From: CBDCBA01 sp965214125
GTDB lineage: Bacteria > Planctomycetota > Phycisphaerae > Tepidisphaerales > Tepidisphaeraceae
Assembly: GCA_965214125.1 (NCBI GenBank)
Contig: CBDCBA010000024.1
Span: 62,001-126,000, forward strand
Length of the DNA stretch: 64,000 nucleotides
Reading direction: 5' to 3'
The stretch's first letter is position 1; the number at the start of each line of letters is the position of its first letter. A program made the position numbers and the translations under genes. Below are positions 9,160 through 16,995 of this stretch, one piece after another. The notes below the pieces were generated by a model. It was not told the origin of the DNA and ran no database searches. It worked only from the letters and a program-made list of their open reading frames with translations.

Positions 9160-9190
9160 GGGGACGGGGACGATAGCCCGCGCCGCTCGT

Positions 9191-9250
9191 GTTCGCCAGC
9201 GAAGGCCCGCGTTCGCCAGCAAGGGCTCGGGATCGCCAACGAACGCAACG
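9191..9250. repeat. three 20-base tandem repeats upstream of transketolase
   Basis: Units at 9191-9210, 9211-9230 and 9231-9250 share GTTCGCCAGC and a purine/GGC-rich second half. The first two match at 16 of 20 positions and the third is more degenerate. They lie in the 168-base gap between the tRNA-Ser gene, read leftward, and transketolase. The exact 20-base period, about two helical turns, would suit an operator, but this is inference. Confidence 0.5.
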
Positions 9251-9327
9251 ATCGTTGTCGCCCGCCTGCGCGGCCGTTACCGTGCGGCCCGATCCGAACT
9301 TTCGAACTTCAACAGGACACGACCCCC

Positions 9328-11265
9328 ATGAGCTTTTCCGATGCCGTCCACGCCAAGGCCGTCGAGCTTGGCAAGCTGAGCGTGAAGATGATCGACGCCG
9401 CCGGCAGCGGCCACCCGTCGACCGCCCTGTCGCTCGCCCACCTGACCACGGTGCTCATGTACCACCAGATGCGGTTCGATCCCGCCAAGCCGTCTCACCC
9501 GACGGCCGATCGGTTCGTGCTGTCCGAGGGCCATGCCGTGCCGATCGTCTACGCCGCCTGCGCCGATTTGGGCGTCCACGCGGAGTTCGACGGCACGATG
9601 CGGGCGATGACGCCCGACGATGCCATGGGCCTGCGCGCGATCGAGTCGCCCGTCGACGGCCACCCGCACCCGCAGGTGGGCTTCCCCTTCTTCGACGCCG
9701 CCACCGGCAGCCTGGGCCAGGGCCTCAGCGTCGCCGCCGGCCTCGGCAGCGCGGCCAAGCTTGCCGGGAGCCCGCGCAACATCTACTGCGTCATCGGCGA
9801 CGGCGAAAGCCGCGAGGGCCAAATCTGGGAAGCGTGCGACTACATCGTCGACAACGCCCTCACCAACGTCGTCACGATCTTCAACTGCAACGCCCTTGCC
9901 CAAAGCGACTACGTCAGTCCCCAGCAGAGCAGCGAAACAACGGCCGACAAGCTGATGGCCTACGGGTTCATCGTCCGAGTCATCGACGGCCACGACCCGG
10001 ACTCGATCAAGAGCGCCCTCGACGAGCTGCCCGTCATCCAAAACGGCCAGCGCCCGCTGGCGATCGTCGCCGACACGATCAAGGGCTGGGGCGCGCCGAG
10101 CGACCAGGGCATGGGCCACCACGGCAAGCCGGTCGGCGACCCGCAGGCGATCTACGACGAGCTCGACGCGACCCTGAACGACCTGACCCACGGCGACCAC
10201 CAGGACTACACGCTGAAGGTCACGCCCCCCGCCGAGGGTGGCCACGTGCCCGCCGGTCGCGATAAGCCGGCCGACATCAAGGCGCCGAGCTTCACCGAGG
10301 CGATGGAGGCCGCCGGCAAGGGGGACAAGGTTGGCAAGAACTTTGCCCCCCGCCAGGCCTACGGCGTCGCCCTCGTGGCTCTGGGCCACGCGAGCGAGCG
10401 CATCGTCGCGACCGACGCCGACGTGAAGAACTCGACGCACGCCGAGGACTTTTACAAGGTCTTCCCGCACCGCTTCTTCGAGAACCGCATCGCTGAGCAG
10501 AACATGCTCTCGCTCTGCGTGGGGCTGTCGGCCGGCGGTTACATCCCGTTCGCCAGCACGTTCGCCAAGTTCGTGATGCGGGCGTACGACCAGCTCGAGA
10601 TGGCGGTCATCAGCGGGGCGAACTTTAAGGTGACGGGCAGCCACGCGGGCGTGACGCTCGCCGCCGACGGGCCGAGCCAGATGAGCCTGCCGGACGTGGC
10701 CTTCTTCCGCAGCTTCACGCACGTCAAGAACTTCAACGGCGAGCCGGCGGTGCGGTACTTCTTCCCGAGCGACGCCGTCAGCGCCTACGCCTGCACGACG
10801 ATGATGGCCAACCTCGACGGCTGCTGCTACCAACGCACCCTTCGCGCCAACACCGCGCCGCTCTACAAGCCCGACGATACCGACTTCACCGTCGGCGGCC
10901 ACCGCGTGGTGCGCGAGGGCAAGCAGATGACCTTCGCCGCCGCTGGCTACATGGTCCACGAGTGCCTGAAGGCCTGCGACGATGCGGGCCTCGACGCGAC
11001 CGTGGTCGACTGCTACAGCCTGCCGCTTGACGCCGAGCCCGTCCTGGAGCACGCCGAGAAGACGAACGGCAAGCTCGTGGTCGTCGAGGACAACTACACC
11101 GGCGGCCTCGACGCCGAACTCGCCACGGCCATCGCCACCAGCGGCAGCACCGTGCGGTTGCAAAACCTCTACGTCGACCGCATCCCCAAGAGCGGCCGCA
11201 CGCCCGAGGCCGTCCTCGACTACCTCTCCCTCGACGCCGCCGCCATCGCCAAGGCGGTGAAGTAG
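9328..11265 (+). CDS. tkt: transketolase
   Basis: This is a cytoplasmic thiamine-diphosphate enzyme of the pentose phosphate and Calvin-type pathways that transfers two-carbon ketol units between sugar phosphates. It has 645 residues, typical for the family. The N-terminal half has the conserved histidine in GSGHPSTALS (His 29), EGHAVP, GSLGQGLSVA and the ThDP/Mg motif GDGESREGQIWEA. The middle domain has EQNMLSLCVGLSAGG and GSHAGVTLAADGPSQM. The C-terminal domain has VVVEDNYTGGLDAELA. The ATG at 9328 was chosen because the domain begins right after it; the frame upstream overlaps the tRNA gene. It appears to be a single-gene unit, followed by an inverted repeat. Confidence 0.95.
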   Translation: MSFSDAVHAKAVELGKLSVKMIDAAGSGHPSTALSLAHLTTVLMYHQMRFDPAKPSHPTADRFVLSEGHAVPIVYAACADLGVHAEFDGTMRAMTPDDAMGLRAIESPVDGHPHPQVGFPFFDAATGSLGQGLSVAAGLGSAAKLAGSPRNIYCVIGDGESREGQIWEACDYIVDNALTNVVTIFNCNALAQSDYVSPQQSSETTADKLMAYGFIVRVIDGHDPDSIKSALDELPVIQNGQRPLAIVADTIKGWGAPSDQGMGHHGKPVGDPQAIYDELDATLNDLTHGDHQDYTLKVTPPAEGGHVPAGRDKPADIKAPSFTEAMEAAGKGDKVGKNFAPRQAYGVALVALGHASERIVATDADVKNSTHAEDFYKVFPHRFFENRIAEQNMLSLCVGLSAGGYIPFASTFAKFVMRAYDQLEMAVISGANFKVTGSHAGVTLAADGPSQMSLPDVAFFRSFTHVKNFNGEPAVRYFFPSDAVSAYACTTMMANLDGCCYQRTLRANTAPLYKPDDTDFTVGGHRVVREGKQMTFAAAGYMVHECLKACDDAGLDATVVDCYSLPLDAEPVLEHAEKTNGKLVVVEDNYTGGLDAELATAIATSGSTVRLQNLYVDRIPKSGRTPEAVLDYLSLDAAAIAKAVK

Positions 11266-11278
11266 GCGCTCCATCGTA

Positions 11279-11337
11279 CGTAGGGTGGGATTTATCCCAC
11301 CATCGCGAGCCGGAGGTGGGATGAATCCCACCCTACG
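11279..11337. repeat. inverted repeat after transketolase
   Basis: The arms are 23 bases (11279-11301 and 11315-11337), complementary except for one base, with core TAGGGTGGGATTTATCCCACC. Each arm also contains a GTGGGAT/ATCCCAC self-complement. The element starts 13 bases after the tkt stop and could end its transcript, though no T-run follows. Only one copy is present in this window. Confidence 0.85.
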
Positions 11338-11404
11338 GGTTTCTCGAACCGCTCCCAGGTGCCAATGAAGCACCGTGACGTGCAAAGCTCACGCGGCCTT
11401 CGCA

Positions 11405-11635
11405 ATGAACACCAAGTACGCGGTCATCATCGAGCGGGCAAACGATGGATCGTACTCGGCTTACGTGCCGGACCTTCCGGGGTGCACGTCGTGTGCCGGT
11501 ACCGTCGACGCCCTTCGCGAATCGATCCGTGAAGCCATCACCAGCCACATTGCCGTGCTGAAGGAGTTCGGCGAGCCCGTGCCACCGCCGATTTCGCTCG
11601 CGGAGTTCGTTGATGCCGAAGTCGCCGCCGCCTGA
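11405..11635 (+). CDS. HicB-like antitoxin-family protein, no HicA partner
   Basis: This is a 76-residue protein of the HicB/UPF0150 fold. The N-terminal part MNTKYAVIIERANDGSYSAYVPDLPGCTSCAGTV-type sequence has the family signature YSAYVPDLPGC followed by GTVDALRESIREAI. I see no C-terminal DNA-binding helix-turn-helix, and the protein ends shortly after a Pro-rich turn. In hicAB loci HicB blocks the HicA RNA-cutting toxin. No hicA-like gene lies on either side, so this is an orphan. ATG 11405 is preferred because it begins the fold directly. It overlaps the next gene by 23 bases. Confidence 0.8.
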   Translation: MNTKYAVIIERANDGSYSAYVPDLPGCTSCAGTVDALRESIREAITSHIAVLKEFGEPVPPPISLAEFVDAEVAAA

Positions 11636-11990
11636 TTCAGTTGATTCACCTTCGGCCGCTCCACCCGCGTGGGGCGTGCCGTTGTATCCCAACCGCTACG
11701 TCTGGCTCGTCTTCGTGAGCGCGATGGACGTCTTCATGACGTTCCTGATCCTCTACTTCGGCGGCCGGGAGGTGAACAAGGTCGCCGACTACATCCTGCA
11801 GCGGTTCGGCATCGGCGGGATGGCGTTCTACAAGTTCATCCTGATCACGATCGTGATCCTGATCATCGAGTATGTCGGCCGAAAGAAGCCGACCACCGGC
11901 CGCCGCATGGCGGAGTGGTCGATCGCGCTCACGTGCGTGCCGGTGGTGATCGCCTTTGTGATGCTGATCGCGAACCTGCTCGGCGGGTAA
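11613..11990 (+). CDS. small membrane protein, DUF5658-like
   Basis: This 125-residue protein has three hydrophobic segments at about residues 22-40, 66-84 and 100-122. The first reads VWLVFVSAMDVFMTFLILYFGGREVN. The Asp in a membrane helix, a Gly-Gly-x-Glu-x-Asn turn and a following Lys before the second helix resemble the DUF5658 family, whose function is unknown. Start ATG 11613 lies inside the end of the HicB-like gene, so the two are probably co-transcribed. The role is unknown. Confidence 0.65.
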   Translation: MPKSPPPDSVDSPSAAPPAWGVPLYPNRYVWLVFVSAMDVFMTFLILYFGGREVNKVADYILQRFGIGGMAFYKFILITIVILIIEYVGRKKPTTGRRMAEWSIALTCVPVVIAFVMLIANLLGG

Positions 11991-12043
11991 GGACACGACG
12001 GGCAGTCGCGACGCGCCCGAACTTGTGGCACAATGTCATCACC

Positions 12044-12910
12044 GTGGCGAGCCACTTCGACAGCATCGGCTTCGCCGGCGACGACCAGGAGCAACTGGCC
12101 CACTTCGTCAAGCGGGCGCTGGCCGAGGGGGACCAACTTGAAGTCATCGGCGCCGAGCCCGGCTGGGGCGGGCGCTACGTCTGCTGGGAGGTGGGCAACG
12201 GCGTGCAGATGTGGGTCAGCGTCGACGAGAAGGGGAACGTCTCGAGCGTCGACCCCCACTACGCCGGCCGAAGCCGGGCGAACATCACGCTGGAACGCTC
12301 CTACGACTACGAGCAGGCCCCGCCGGCCGGGGGCGTCTTCGCGTGGGTGGCTGTCGGCACCGAGCAGGAGACCAAGGCCGGCTTTGATTTGCCGGCCTTC
12401 GCCCGCTTCTACGACATGGCCTGCGACTACGACGGCAACGCCCTCGTGCAGGTGGCCGCCTTCTGCCACGGCGGCCAGGCGTACGCGAACGAGGCGGAGT
12501 ACCTCGTGGATCAAACGAGCGAAGGGGAGAAGCTCAAGTTTGCGGTGGAAAGCTTTATCCCGATCGGATTATTCGACGAGAGCGGCGAGATGCCCGCGGC
12601 CACCGCGCGGTTCAGCGGGCACGTGCTTGAGGCCGAGGAGGTGGAGAATCCCGCGACCGGCGGCAAGTTCTGGCGGGTGCTGGTCAAGACGTTCGGCATG
12701 ACGGTCGACGTCGTCGCCCACGCCGAGCAGTTGGAGGGCAGGCCCGTTGTCGGCGGCGTGCTGGCGGGATCGTTCTGGCTCAGCGCCCTGCCCGCCGAAG
12801 GCCCCCGCTCCGGCGCCGGCCGCTTCATCGACGCCAACGCCGCCCCAGTCGCCGCCCCCGCCCCTTCTAACGGTGAGGCGAAGATCACGATCACGAAGAT
12901 GGGGGAGTGA
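12044..12910 (+). CDS. conserved hypothetical protein
   Basis: I do not recognise this 288-residue acidic protein. It has no signal peptide or membrane segment. The start GTG 12044 is chosen because coding-like sequence (ASHFDSIGFAG) begins there. The first 120 residues include WGGRYVCWEVGNGVQMWVSV. The second half contains an OB-like or barrel-like stretch, ARFSGHVLEAEEVENPATGG, and TFGMTVDVVAHAEQLEG, and the C-terminal tail is Ala/Pro-rich. It may be a cytosolic domain-of-unknown-function protein. It converges with the Doc toxin gene, 9 bases away. Confidence 0.6.
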   Translation: MASHFDSIGFAGDDQEQLAHFVKRALAEGDQLEVIGAEPGWGGRYVCWEVGNGVQMWVSVDEKGNVSSVDPHYAGRSRANITLERSYDYEQAPPAGGVFAWVAVGTEQETKAGFDLPAFARFYDMACDYDGNALVQVAAFCHGGQAYANEAEYLVDQTSEGEKLKFAVESFIPIGLFDESGEMPAATARFSGHVLEAEEVENPATGGKFWRVLVKTFGMTVDVVAHAEQLEGRPVVGGVLAGSFWLSALPAEGPRSGAGRFIDANAAPVAAPAPSNGEAKITITKMGE

Positions 12911-12919
12911 CCCCATCCA

Positions 12920-13318
12920 TCACGCCCCGCTCTTGCGGCTATACCGCTCGTAGAAGGCACCCGCCTCCTCTTTCGTCGCGTCGCCGCCAGCCAACCGTAG
13001 GACAAAGTCGCTGTAATCTGGCTCGCCGACTTCGAGCGTGAACCCGTTGATCTCGAGGAACGTTTCGGCAACCGCCGCCGCCACTCGCTTGTTCCCGTCG
13101 CGGAAGCAGTGGTTCTTGGCCAAATGGAACAAGTAGGCGGCCGCCATCTGGAAGATCGTCGCGTGCATAAACACGCCGAACGCTTGCATCCGCGGCATGT
13201 CGACCGCGGACTCAAGCAGATGCATGTGCAGAATGCCGGCCACGCCACCGTGCTGGGCGATCTGATCCTGGTGAATATGGATGACGTCTTCGATGTCGAG
13301 AAAGATGGGCTCGTCCAT
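12920..13318 (-). CDS. Doc/Fic-family toxin (death-on-curing)
   Basis: This 132-residue protein is of the Doc type. Family members transfer phosphate or AMP to translation factors and stop growth. The hallmark HCFRDGNKR (His 70 to Arg 78) fits the Doc motif HxFxDxNKR. Helical flanks such as LLESAVDMPRMQAFG and AAAYLFHLAKN are typical. ATG 13318 follows a good Shine-Dalgarno, GGAGG. It lies 18 bases downstream of an AbrB-like antitoxin gene in the same direction, giving a two-gene toxin-antitoxin operon. The catalytic motif is intact, so the toxin is probably functional. Confidence 0.88.
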   Translation of the reverse strand: MDEPIFLDIEDVIHIHQDQIAQHGGVAGILHMHLLESAVDMPRMQAFGVFMHATIFQMAAAYLFHLAKNHCFRDGNKRVAAAVAETFLEINGFTLEVGEPDYSDFVLRLAGGDATKEEAGAFYERYSRKSGA

Positions 13319-13336
13319 CACCACCTCCGCGTTCCG

Positions 13337-13585
13337 CTACTCAGCCAGTTTGCGGAACGTCTTCTCGCTCCGCTTCTTCACGCGAGCGTAGGCACCACGG
13401 ACTGCCTGTTGCCTCGCTTGGAGTTCGGCCACGCGTTCGGCGGACGCAGCACGGATGACGAGCCGATCACCGTCCGCGGACAATTCGACCACCGGCGCAT
13501 CGCCGTCAATGTGGATGAGATCGAGCAATGCCTTGTCGAGGACAAGGGCGAGCGAGTTGCCGTTGCGGGTCAGGGTCTTGATCAC
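13337..13585 (-). CDS. AbrB/MazE-like antitoxin
   Basis: This 82-residue protein begins with a SpoVT/AbrB swapped-hairpin DNA-binding domain (VIKTLTRNGNSLALVLDKALLDL and the strand VVELSADGDRLVIR), then a basic helical tail likely to bind the toxin. I chose GTG 13585 because GGAGG lies 4 bases before it and the domain starts there. The alternative ATG 13606 falls inside the palindromic operator. It is expected to neutralise the Doc-like protein encoded just downstream and to repress its own promoter. Confidence 0.82.
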   Translation of the reverse strand: MIKTLTRNGNSLALVLDKALLDLIHIDGDAPVVELSADGDRLVIRAASAERVAELQARQQAVRGAYARVKKRSEKTFRKLAE

Positions 13586-13595
13586 GGTGCCTCCG

Positions 13596-13616
13596 GGTAC
13601 TGACATCGTCAGTACC
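13596..13616. promoter_or_regulatory. palindromic operator of the AbrB/Doc module
   Basis: GGTACTGAC, a 3-base spacer and GTCAGTACC form perfect 9-base arms. It lies 11 bases upstream of the GTG start of the antitoxin, and a TATTAT-like -10 box (13623-13628, minus strand) is just beyond it. This is where an AbrB-type antitoxin would repress its own operon. Confidence 0.65.
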
Positions 13617-13662
13617 GGAAGCATAATAGACGAAACGACAATTGGCTACGCAGCGTAGGAAT

Positions 13663-14613
13663 TTAGACGGCCGCGTGGGCCTGAACCTGCCGTTCGGCGT
13701 GGTAGCTGCTCCGCACCAGCGGGCCGCTCTCGACGTGCCGCAGGCCCTTGGCTTCGCCGCGCCACTTCCACTCGGCGAACTCGTCGGGGTGGACCCAACG
13801 GTCCACCGGCAAATGCCGCGGCGTTGGTTGCAGATATTGGCCGAGCGTGAGGATGTCGCAGCCAATGCTCACAAGGTCGTCGATGACCAGATCGACCTCG
13901 TGCTCCTCCTCGCCGATGCCGAGCATCATGCCGGTCTTGGTCGTCAGCCCCTGCTGCTTGCAGCGTTGGAGCAGGTCGAGCGACCGCCGATACTTCGCCT
14001 GCGGGCGGACCTTCGGGTAGCAACGCGGCACGCTCTCGATGTTGTGATTGAGGATGTCCGGGGCCGCGTCGATGACGAGCTGCAACGCCGGCCAGTTCCC
14101 CTCGAAGTCGGGGATCAGCACCTCGACACTCGTCTCGGGCGACTGCTCGCGAATCTGCTCGATCGTCTTGGCCCAGATGCGAGCGCCGCCGTCGGGAAGC
14201 TCATCGCGGTTGACGCTCGTGATCACGCAGTGGCCCAGGCCCATCATGGCAACGGCCTCGCCGACGCGGCGGGGCTCGTCATCATCGAGCCACGTCGGCC
14301 GGCCGGTCTTGATGTTGCAGAAGCCGCAGGCCCGCGTGCAGGTGTCGCCCAGGATCATCAGCGTCGCCGTCCCGCCGCCGCTGGCGTTCCAGCACTCGCC
14401 GATGTTGGGGCACTTGGCCTCCTCGCAAACGGTGTGCAGGTTCTGCTCCTTCACAAGTTTTTTCAGCCGCGAGAACCCGTCGCCGGCGGGCATCTTCATC
14501 TTGAGCCAACTCGGCTTGCGCCCGCGCAGGTGTGCCATGTCGCCACCGCCGCCCGAGCACGCGGGACCGGCGGCGGGCGGGGCTTCTTTGACGACGGAGA
14601 GGGACAACGGCAT
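13663..14613 (-). CDS. lipA: lipoyl synthase
   Basis: This radical-SAM enzyme inserts two sulfur atoms into the octanoyl group on lipoyl domains, making the lipoyl cofactor of 2-oxoacid dehydrogenases and the glycine cleavage system. It has 316 residues. Both iron-sulfur clusters are visible: CEEAKCPNIGEC (Cys 63, 68, 74) for the auxiliary cluster and CTRACGFC (Cys 92, 96, 99) for the SAM cluster. The C-terminal RSSYHA (301-306) supplies the serine ligand. ATG 14613 is preferred; upstream sequence in frame is not LipA-like. No lipB is adjacent. Confidence 0.96.
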   Translation of the reverse strand: MPLSLSVVKEAPPAAGPACSGGGGDMAHLRGRKPSWLKMKMPAGDGFSRLKKLVKEQNLHTVCEEAKCPNIGECWNASGGGTATLMILGDTCTRACGFCNIKTGRPTWLDDDEPRRVGEAVAMMGLGHCVITSVNRDELPDGGARIWAKTIEQIREQSPETSVEVLIPDFEGNWPALQLVIDAAPDILNHNIESVPRCYPKVRPQAKYRRSLDLLQRCKQQGLTTKTGMMLGIGEEEHEVDLVIDDLVSIGCDILTLGQYLQPTPRHLPVDRWVHPDEFAEWKWRGEAKGLRHVESGPLVRSSYHAERQVQAHAAV

Positions 14614-14822
14614 GGGCACCCTAAGTGTACGAAGCAAGAGCGGGGCTGCGTTCGAATAGGCGGACGCGTGTGCGCACGGCCACGTTGGGGCCATCGCAGA
14701 ATTTTGTGGTTGCCCCCGTGGACTTGCGAGCCGAGATCGGCTACAACGAAGACGTCTGCCGTTCGGCGTGGTTTGGACACCACGCGAGAGCGGGAGCGAA
14801 TGCATCTCTTACCTGGGGAATC

Positions 14823-15575
14823 TTGACTAACACGCACTATCTGACGGGGCTGACCGTCCTCCTTGCCGCCTCCGCCGCATCGGCTGGCACCGTCACCAAC
14901 GCGACGGTGAGCCCAACCAAGACCTCGAACGGTCAGTTCTTGGCAGGTTCCGGCATTTCGCCCAACGGTTTCGTCATCGACACCAACGACGCGACGAATC
15001 CCGACGGCATCGATGGGGATGCGGTGGCGTTAAAGATCCGCAACCGCTTGGTGCCGCCGCAGTCGATCAACGGCAATCGGTACACGATTGCCGTTGACGA
15101 TCAGCCGGGCATGGTGAGCGCTAACGATTTCACGCTCGACTTCCAGTTCACGCCGGGTGGGTCAAGCACGGGGGACTACTCGAACTACAATTATCAGTTT
15201 CAGTTCGATTCTGATCCGACTGCCGGCGTCAACTTTGTCGCGGGAGCTTTCACTCCGTTCTTCGACGCCAACATGTCGGATGCGGACGGGAGCTTTGATG
15301 ATTCGGACGGCTTCTTCACAAGCGGGTACAGCCCTTCGGACGCTCCGTTCGTTGTGTCGAACTCGTTCAACGTGAGCGAATCGCCAATTACGGCGGCGAC
15401 GTTTGGCAATCTCTACCGAACTGCTGGCGAGTACACGATCCAGTTCAACGTTTTTGACGGCGTCACGTTGGTCGCCTCCGCAGAGGCCGTCGCCATTGTC
15501 CCCGAGCCGTTTGCGGCCACGGCCGGTAGCAGCCTGCTCTGCCTGCTCGGGCTTCGCCGAAAGCGTTCGCTCTAG
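14823..15575 (+). CDS. PEP-CTERM sorting-domain protein
   Basis: This exported protein of about 250 residues starts with a signal peptide (LTGLTVLLAASAASA). The middle is Asn/Asp/Ser/Thr-rich and looks like a beta-sandwich, with a DFTLDFQFTPGGSSTGDYSNY-like repeat-free core. The C-terminus has the tripartite PEP-CTERM signal: VPEP, a short hydrophobic helix and the basic end RRKR. Such proteins are recognised by an exosortase and moved to the cell surface or extracellular matrix. No exosortase is in this window. The start TTG 14823 is chosen because it begins the signal peptide; a GGGGA sequence lies just before it. The G+C content looks lower than that of its neighbours. Confidence 0.78.
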   Translation: MTNTHYLTGLTVLLAASAASAGTVTNATVSPTKTSNGQFLAGSGISPNGFVIDTNDATNPDGIDGDAVALKIRNRLVPPQSINGNRYTIAVDDQPGMVSANDFTLDFQFTPGGSSTGDYSNYNYQFQFDSDPTAGVNFVAGAFTPFFDANMSDADGSFDDSDGFFTSGYSPSDAPFVVSNSFNVSESPITAATFGNLYRTAGEYTIQFNVFDGVTLVASAEAVAIVPEPFAATAGSSLLCLLGLRRKRSL

Positions 15576-15608
15576 GTGTAGACCAGCCCGTAACAACGAG
15601 TTATCCCA

Positions 15609-15635
15609 CGCGGCGGCCGAGATTCGGCCGCCGCG
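15609..15635. terminator. hairpin terminator between convergent genes
   Basis: This is a perfect 12-base stem (CGCGGCGGCCGA with its complement) and a 3-base loop, 34 bases after the PEP-CTERM stop and 15 bases before the stop of the aldo/keto reductase on the other strand. The T-run is weak. Confidence 0.6.
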
Positions 15636-15649
15636 TTCGCTTGTCCGCG

Positions 15650-16684
15650 TCAGGTCCCAAACAACACCCCGCTGCGCCCAAAGAACGCCTGGTGCCAGTA
15701 CGGGTACGCCAGCGGCCTCTGGCTGACCTCATCGAGCCGGGCCAACTGCTCGCGTGTCAACGTGAAGTCGAAGGCACCTAGGTTGTCGGTCAGTTGCTCC
15801 TCGTTTCGAGCGCCCAGGATGATCGTGCTCACCGTCGGCCGTTGCAGCAGCCAGTTCAGGGCAATTTGCGGCAGGCTCTTGCCCGTCTCCTCGGCGATTG
15901 CGTCGAGGGTGTCGACGATGTTGTAAAGGTACTCGTCCTCCACCTGCGGGCCGGCGTCGAGGACTTTCTGGCTCTGGTTGCGGGTCTTTTCCGGCAGCGG
16001 TTGGCCGCGGCGGATTTTGCCGGTGAGCTTGCCCCAGCCAAGCGGGCTCCACACGACCGTGCCGACGCCTTGATCCTTCGCCAGCGGCATCAGCTCCGCC
16101 TCGTAGTCGCGGCCGCTGAGAGCGTAATACGCTTGGTGGGCGATGTAGCGCGGCAGGCCCAGGCGATCGCTGGCGGCCAGGCTTTTCATCAGGTGCCAGC
16201 CGCTGAAGTTCGAGCAGCCGATGTAGCGAATCTTTCCCGCCTTCACGAAGTCCGCCAGCGTCATCAGCGTCTCCTCGACGGGCGTTTCGATGTCTTGGCC
16301 GTGAAGCTGGTAGAGGTCGATGTGGTCGACCCCGAGTCGCTTCAGGCTGGCGTGGATCGCCCAGGTCAGGTGGTGTCGCGACGACCCGCCGTCGTTCGGG
16401 CCGGGGCCGGTCGGGAAGGTGCCCTTGGTCGAAATCAGCACCTGATCGCGCCGCCCCCGGATTGCCTTGCCAAGGATCTCCTCGGCCGCCCCGCCGCTAT
16501 AGCCGTCGGCGGAGTCGAACATCGTCACACCGCGGTCGAGGCAGACATCCACCAGCCGCGTGGCCTCGTCCACGTCGGTCTGCCCCCAGGCCTCGAAGAA
16601 CTCCCCCTTCCCGCCGAAGGTGCCGGTGCCGAACGAGAGGACCGGCACGCGCAGGCCGCTGTTGCCGAGTTGGCGGTATTCCAT
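15650..16684 (-). CDS. aldo/keto reductase
   Basis: This is a 344-residue NADPH-dependent oxidoreductase of the AKR superfamily (YajO/YghZ/potassium-channel-beta-like branch) that reduces carbonyls to alcohols. The catalytic tetrad is visible in order: Asp and Tyr in FDSADGYSGG, Lys in ISTKGTF and His in YQLHGQD. Cofactor-binding segments IGCSNFSGWHL, WSPLGWGKLTGK and TIILGARNEEQL are present. The length fits the family. It is a single gene, flanked by a terminator-like hairpin and an inverted repeat. The natural substrate cannot be told from sequence. Confidence 0.92.
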   Translation of the reverse strand: MEYRQLGNSGLRVPVLSFGTGTFGGKGEFFEAWGQTDVDEATRLVDVCLDRGVTMFDSADGYSGGAAEEILGKAIRGRRDQVLISTKGTFPTGPGPNDGGSSRHHLTWAIHASLKRLGVDHIDLYQLHGQDIETPVEETLMTLADFVKAGKIRYIGCSNFSGWHLMKSLAASDRLGLPRYIAHQAYYALSGRDYEAELMPLAKDQGVGTVVWSPLGWGKLTGKIRRGQPLPEKTRNQSQKVLDAGPQVEDEYLYNIVDTLDAIAEETGKSLPQIALNWLLQRPTVSTIILGARNEEQLTDNLGAFDFTLTREQLARLDEVSQRPLAYPYWHQAFFGRSGVLFGT

Positions 16685-16835
16685 GACGTGAGCGTACGGG
16701 CGCCTGCAGGAGTCACGTCCCGGCTCGATGCTGAACCGCGCGTGGCAGCAGCATTGAACGCCAAGCGATTTGCACCGTTCTTTGCCGGTTGTGGACTTCG
16801 ATCAGCGCCCGTCGCCTTCGCGTGTGGTGGTGGTG

Positions 16836-16901
16836 GCCGCGGAGCTTGCTCCGCGCTTCGGGCGCCGAACGGCATTCGGAGCGCGGAGCAAGCTCCGCGG
16901 C
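16836..16901. repeat. perfect inverted repeat, family A copy 2
   Basis: Perfect 21-base arms at 16836-16856 and 16881-16901 share the core CCGCGGAGCTTGCTCCGCG with the element at 5145-5222, including the outer GGCTACCCGG on the right side. The loop differs in sequence. It sits in the 311-base divergent gap between the aldo/keto reductase and the GT-C-like gene; I see nothing else in that gap. Confidence 0.9.
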
Positions 16902-16995
16902 TACCCGGAAGACGCTACAGAGGAAGGCGACCCGCACGAGGGACTGCGCTGATGGGTTGACGTCCGTGAACGACTCGCGATGTTGTGCCTCCTCG

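Noticed and set aside
9277..11385. 702-residue open frame on the minus strand
   Set aside because: It is the antisense of transketolase.
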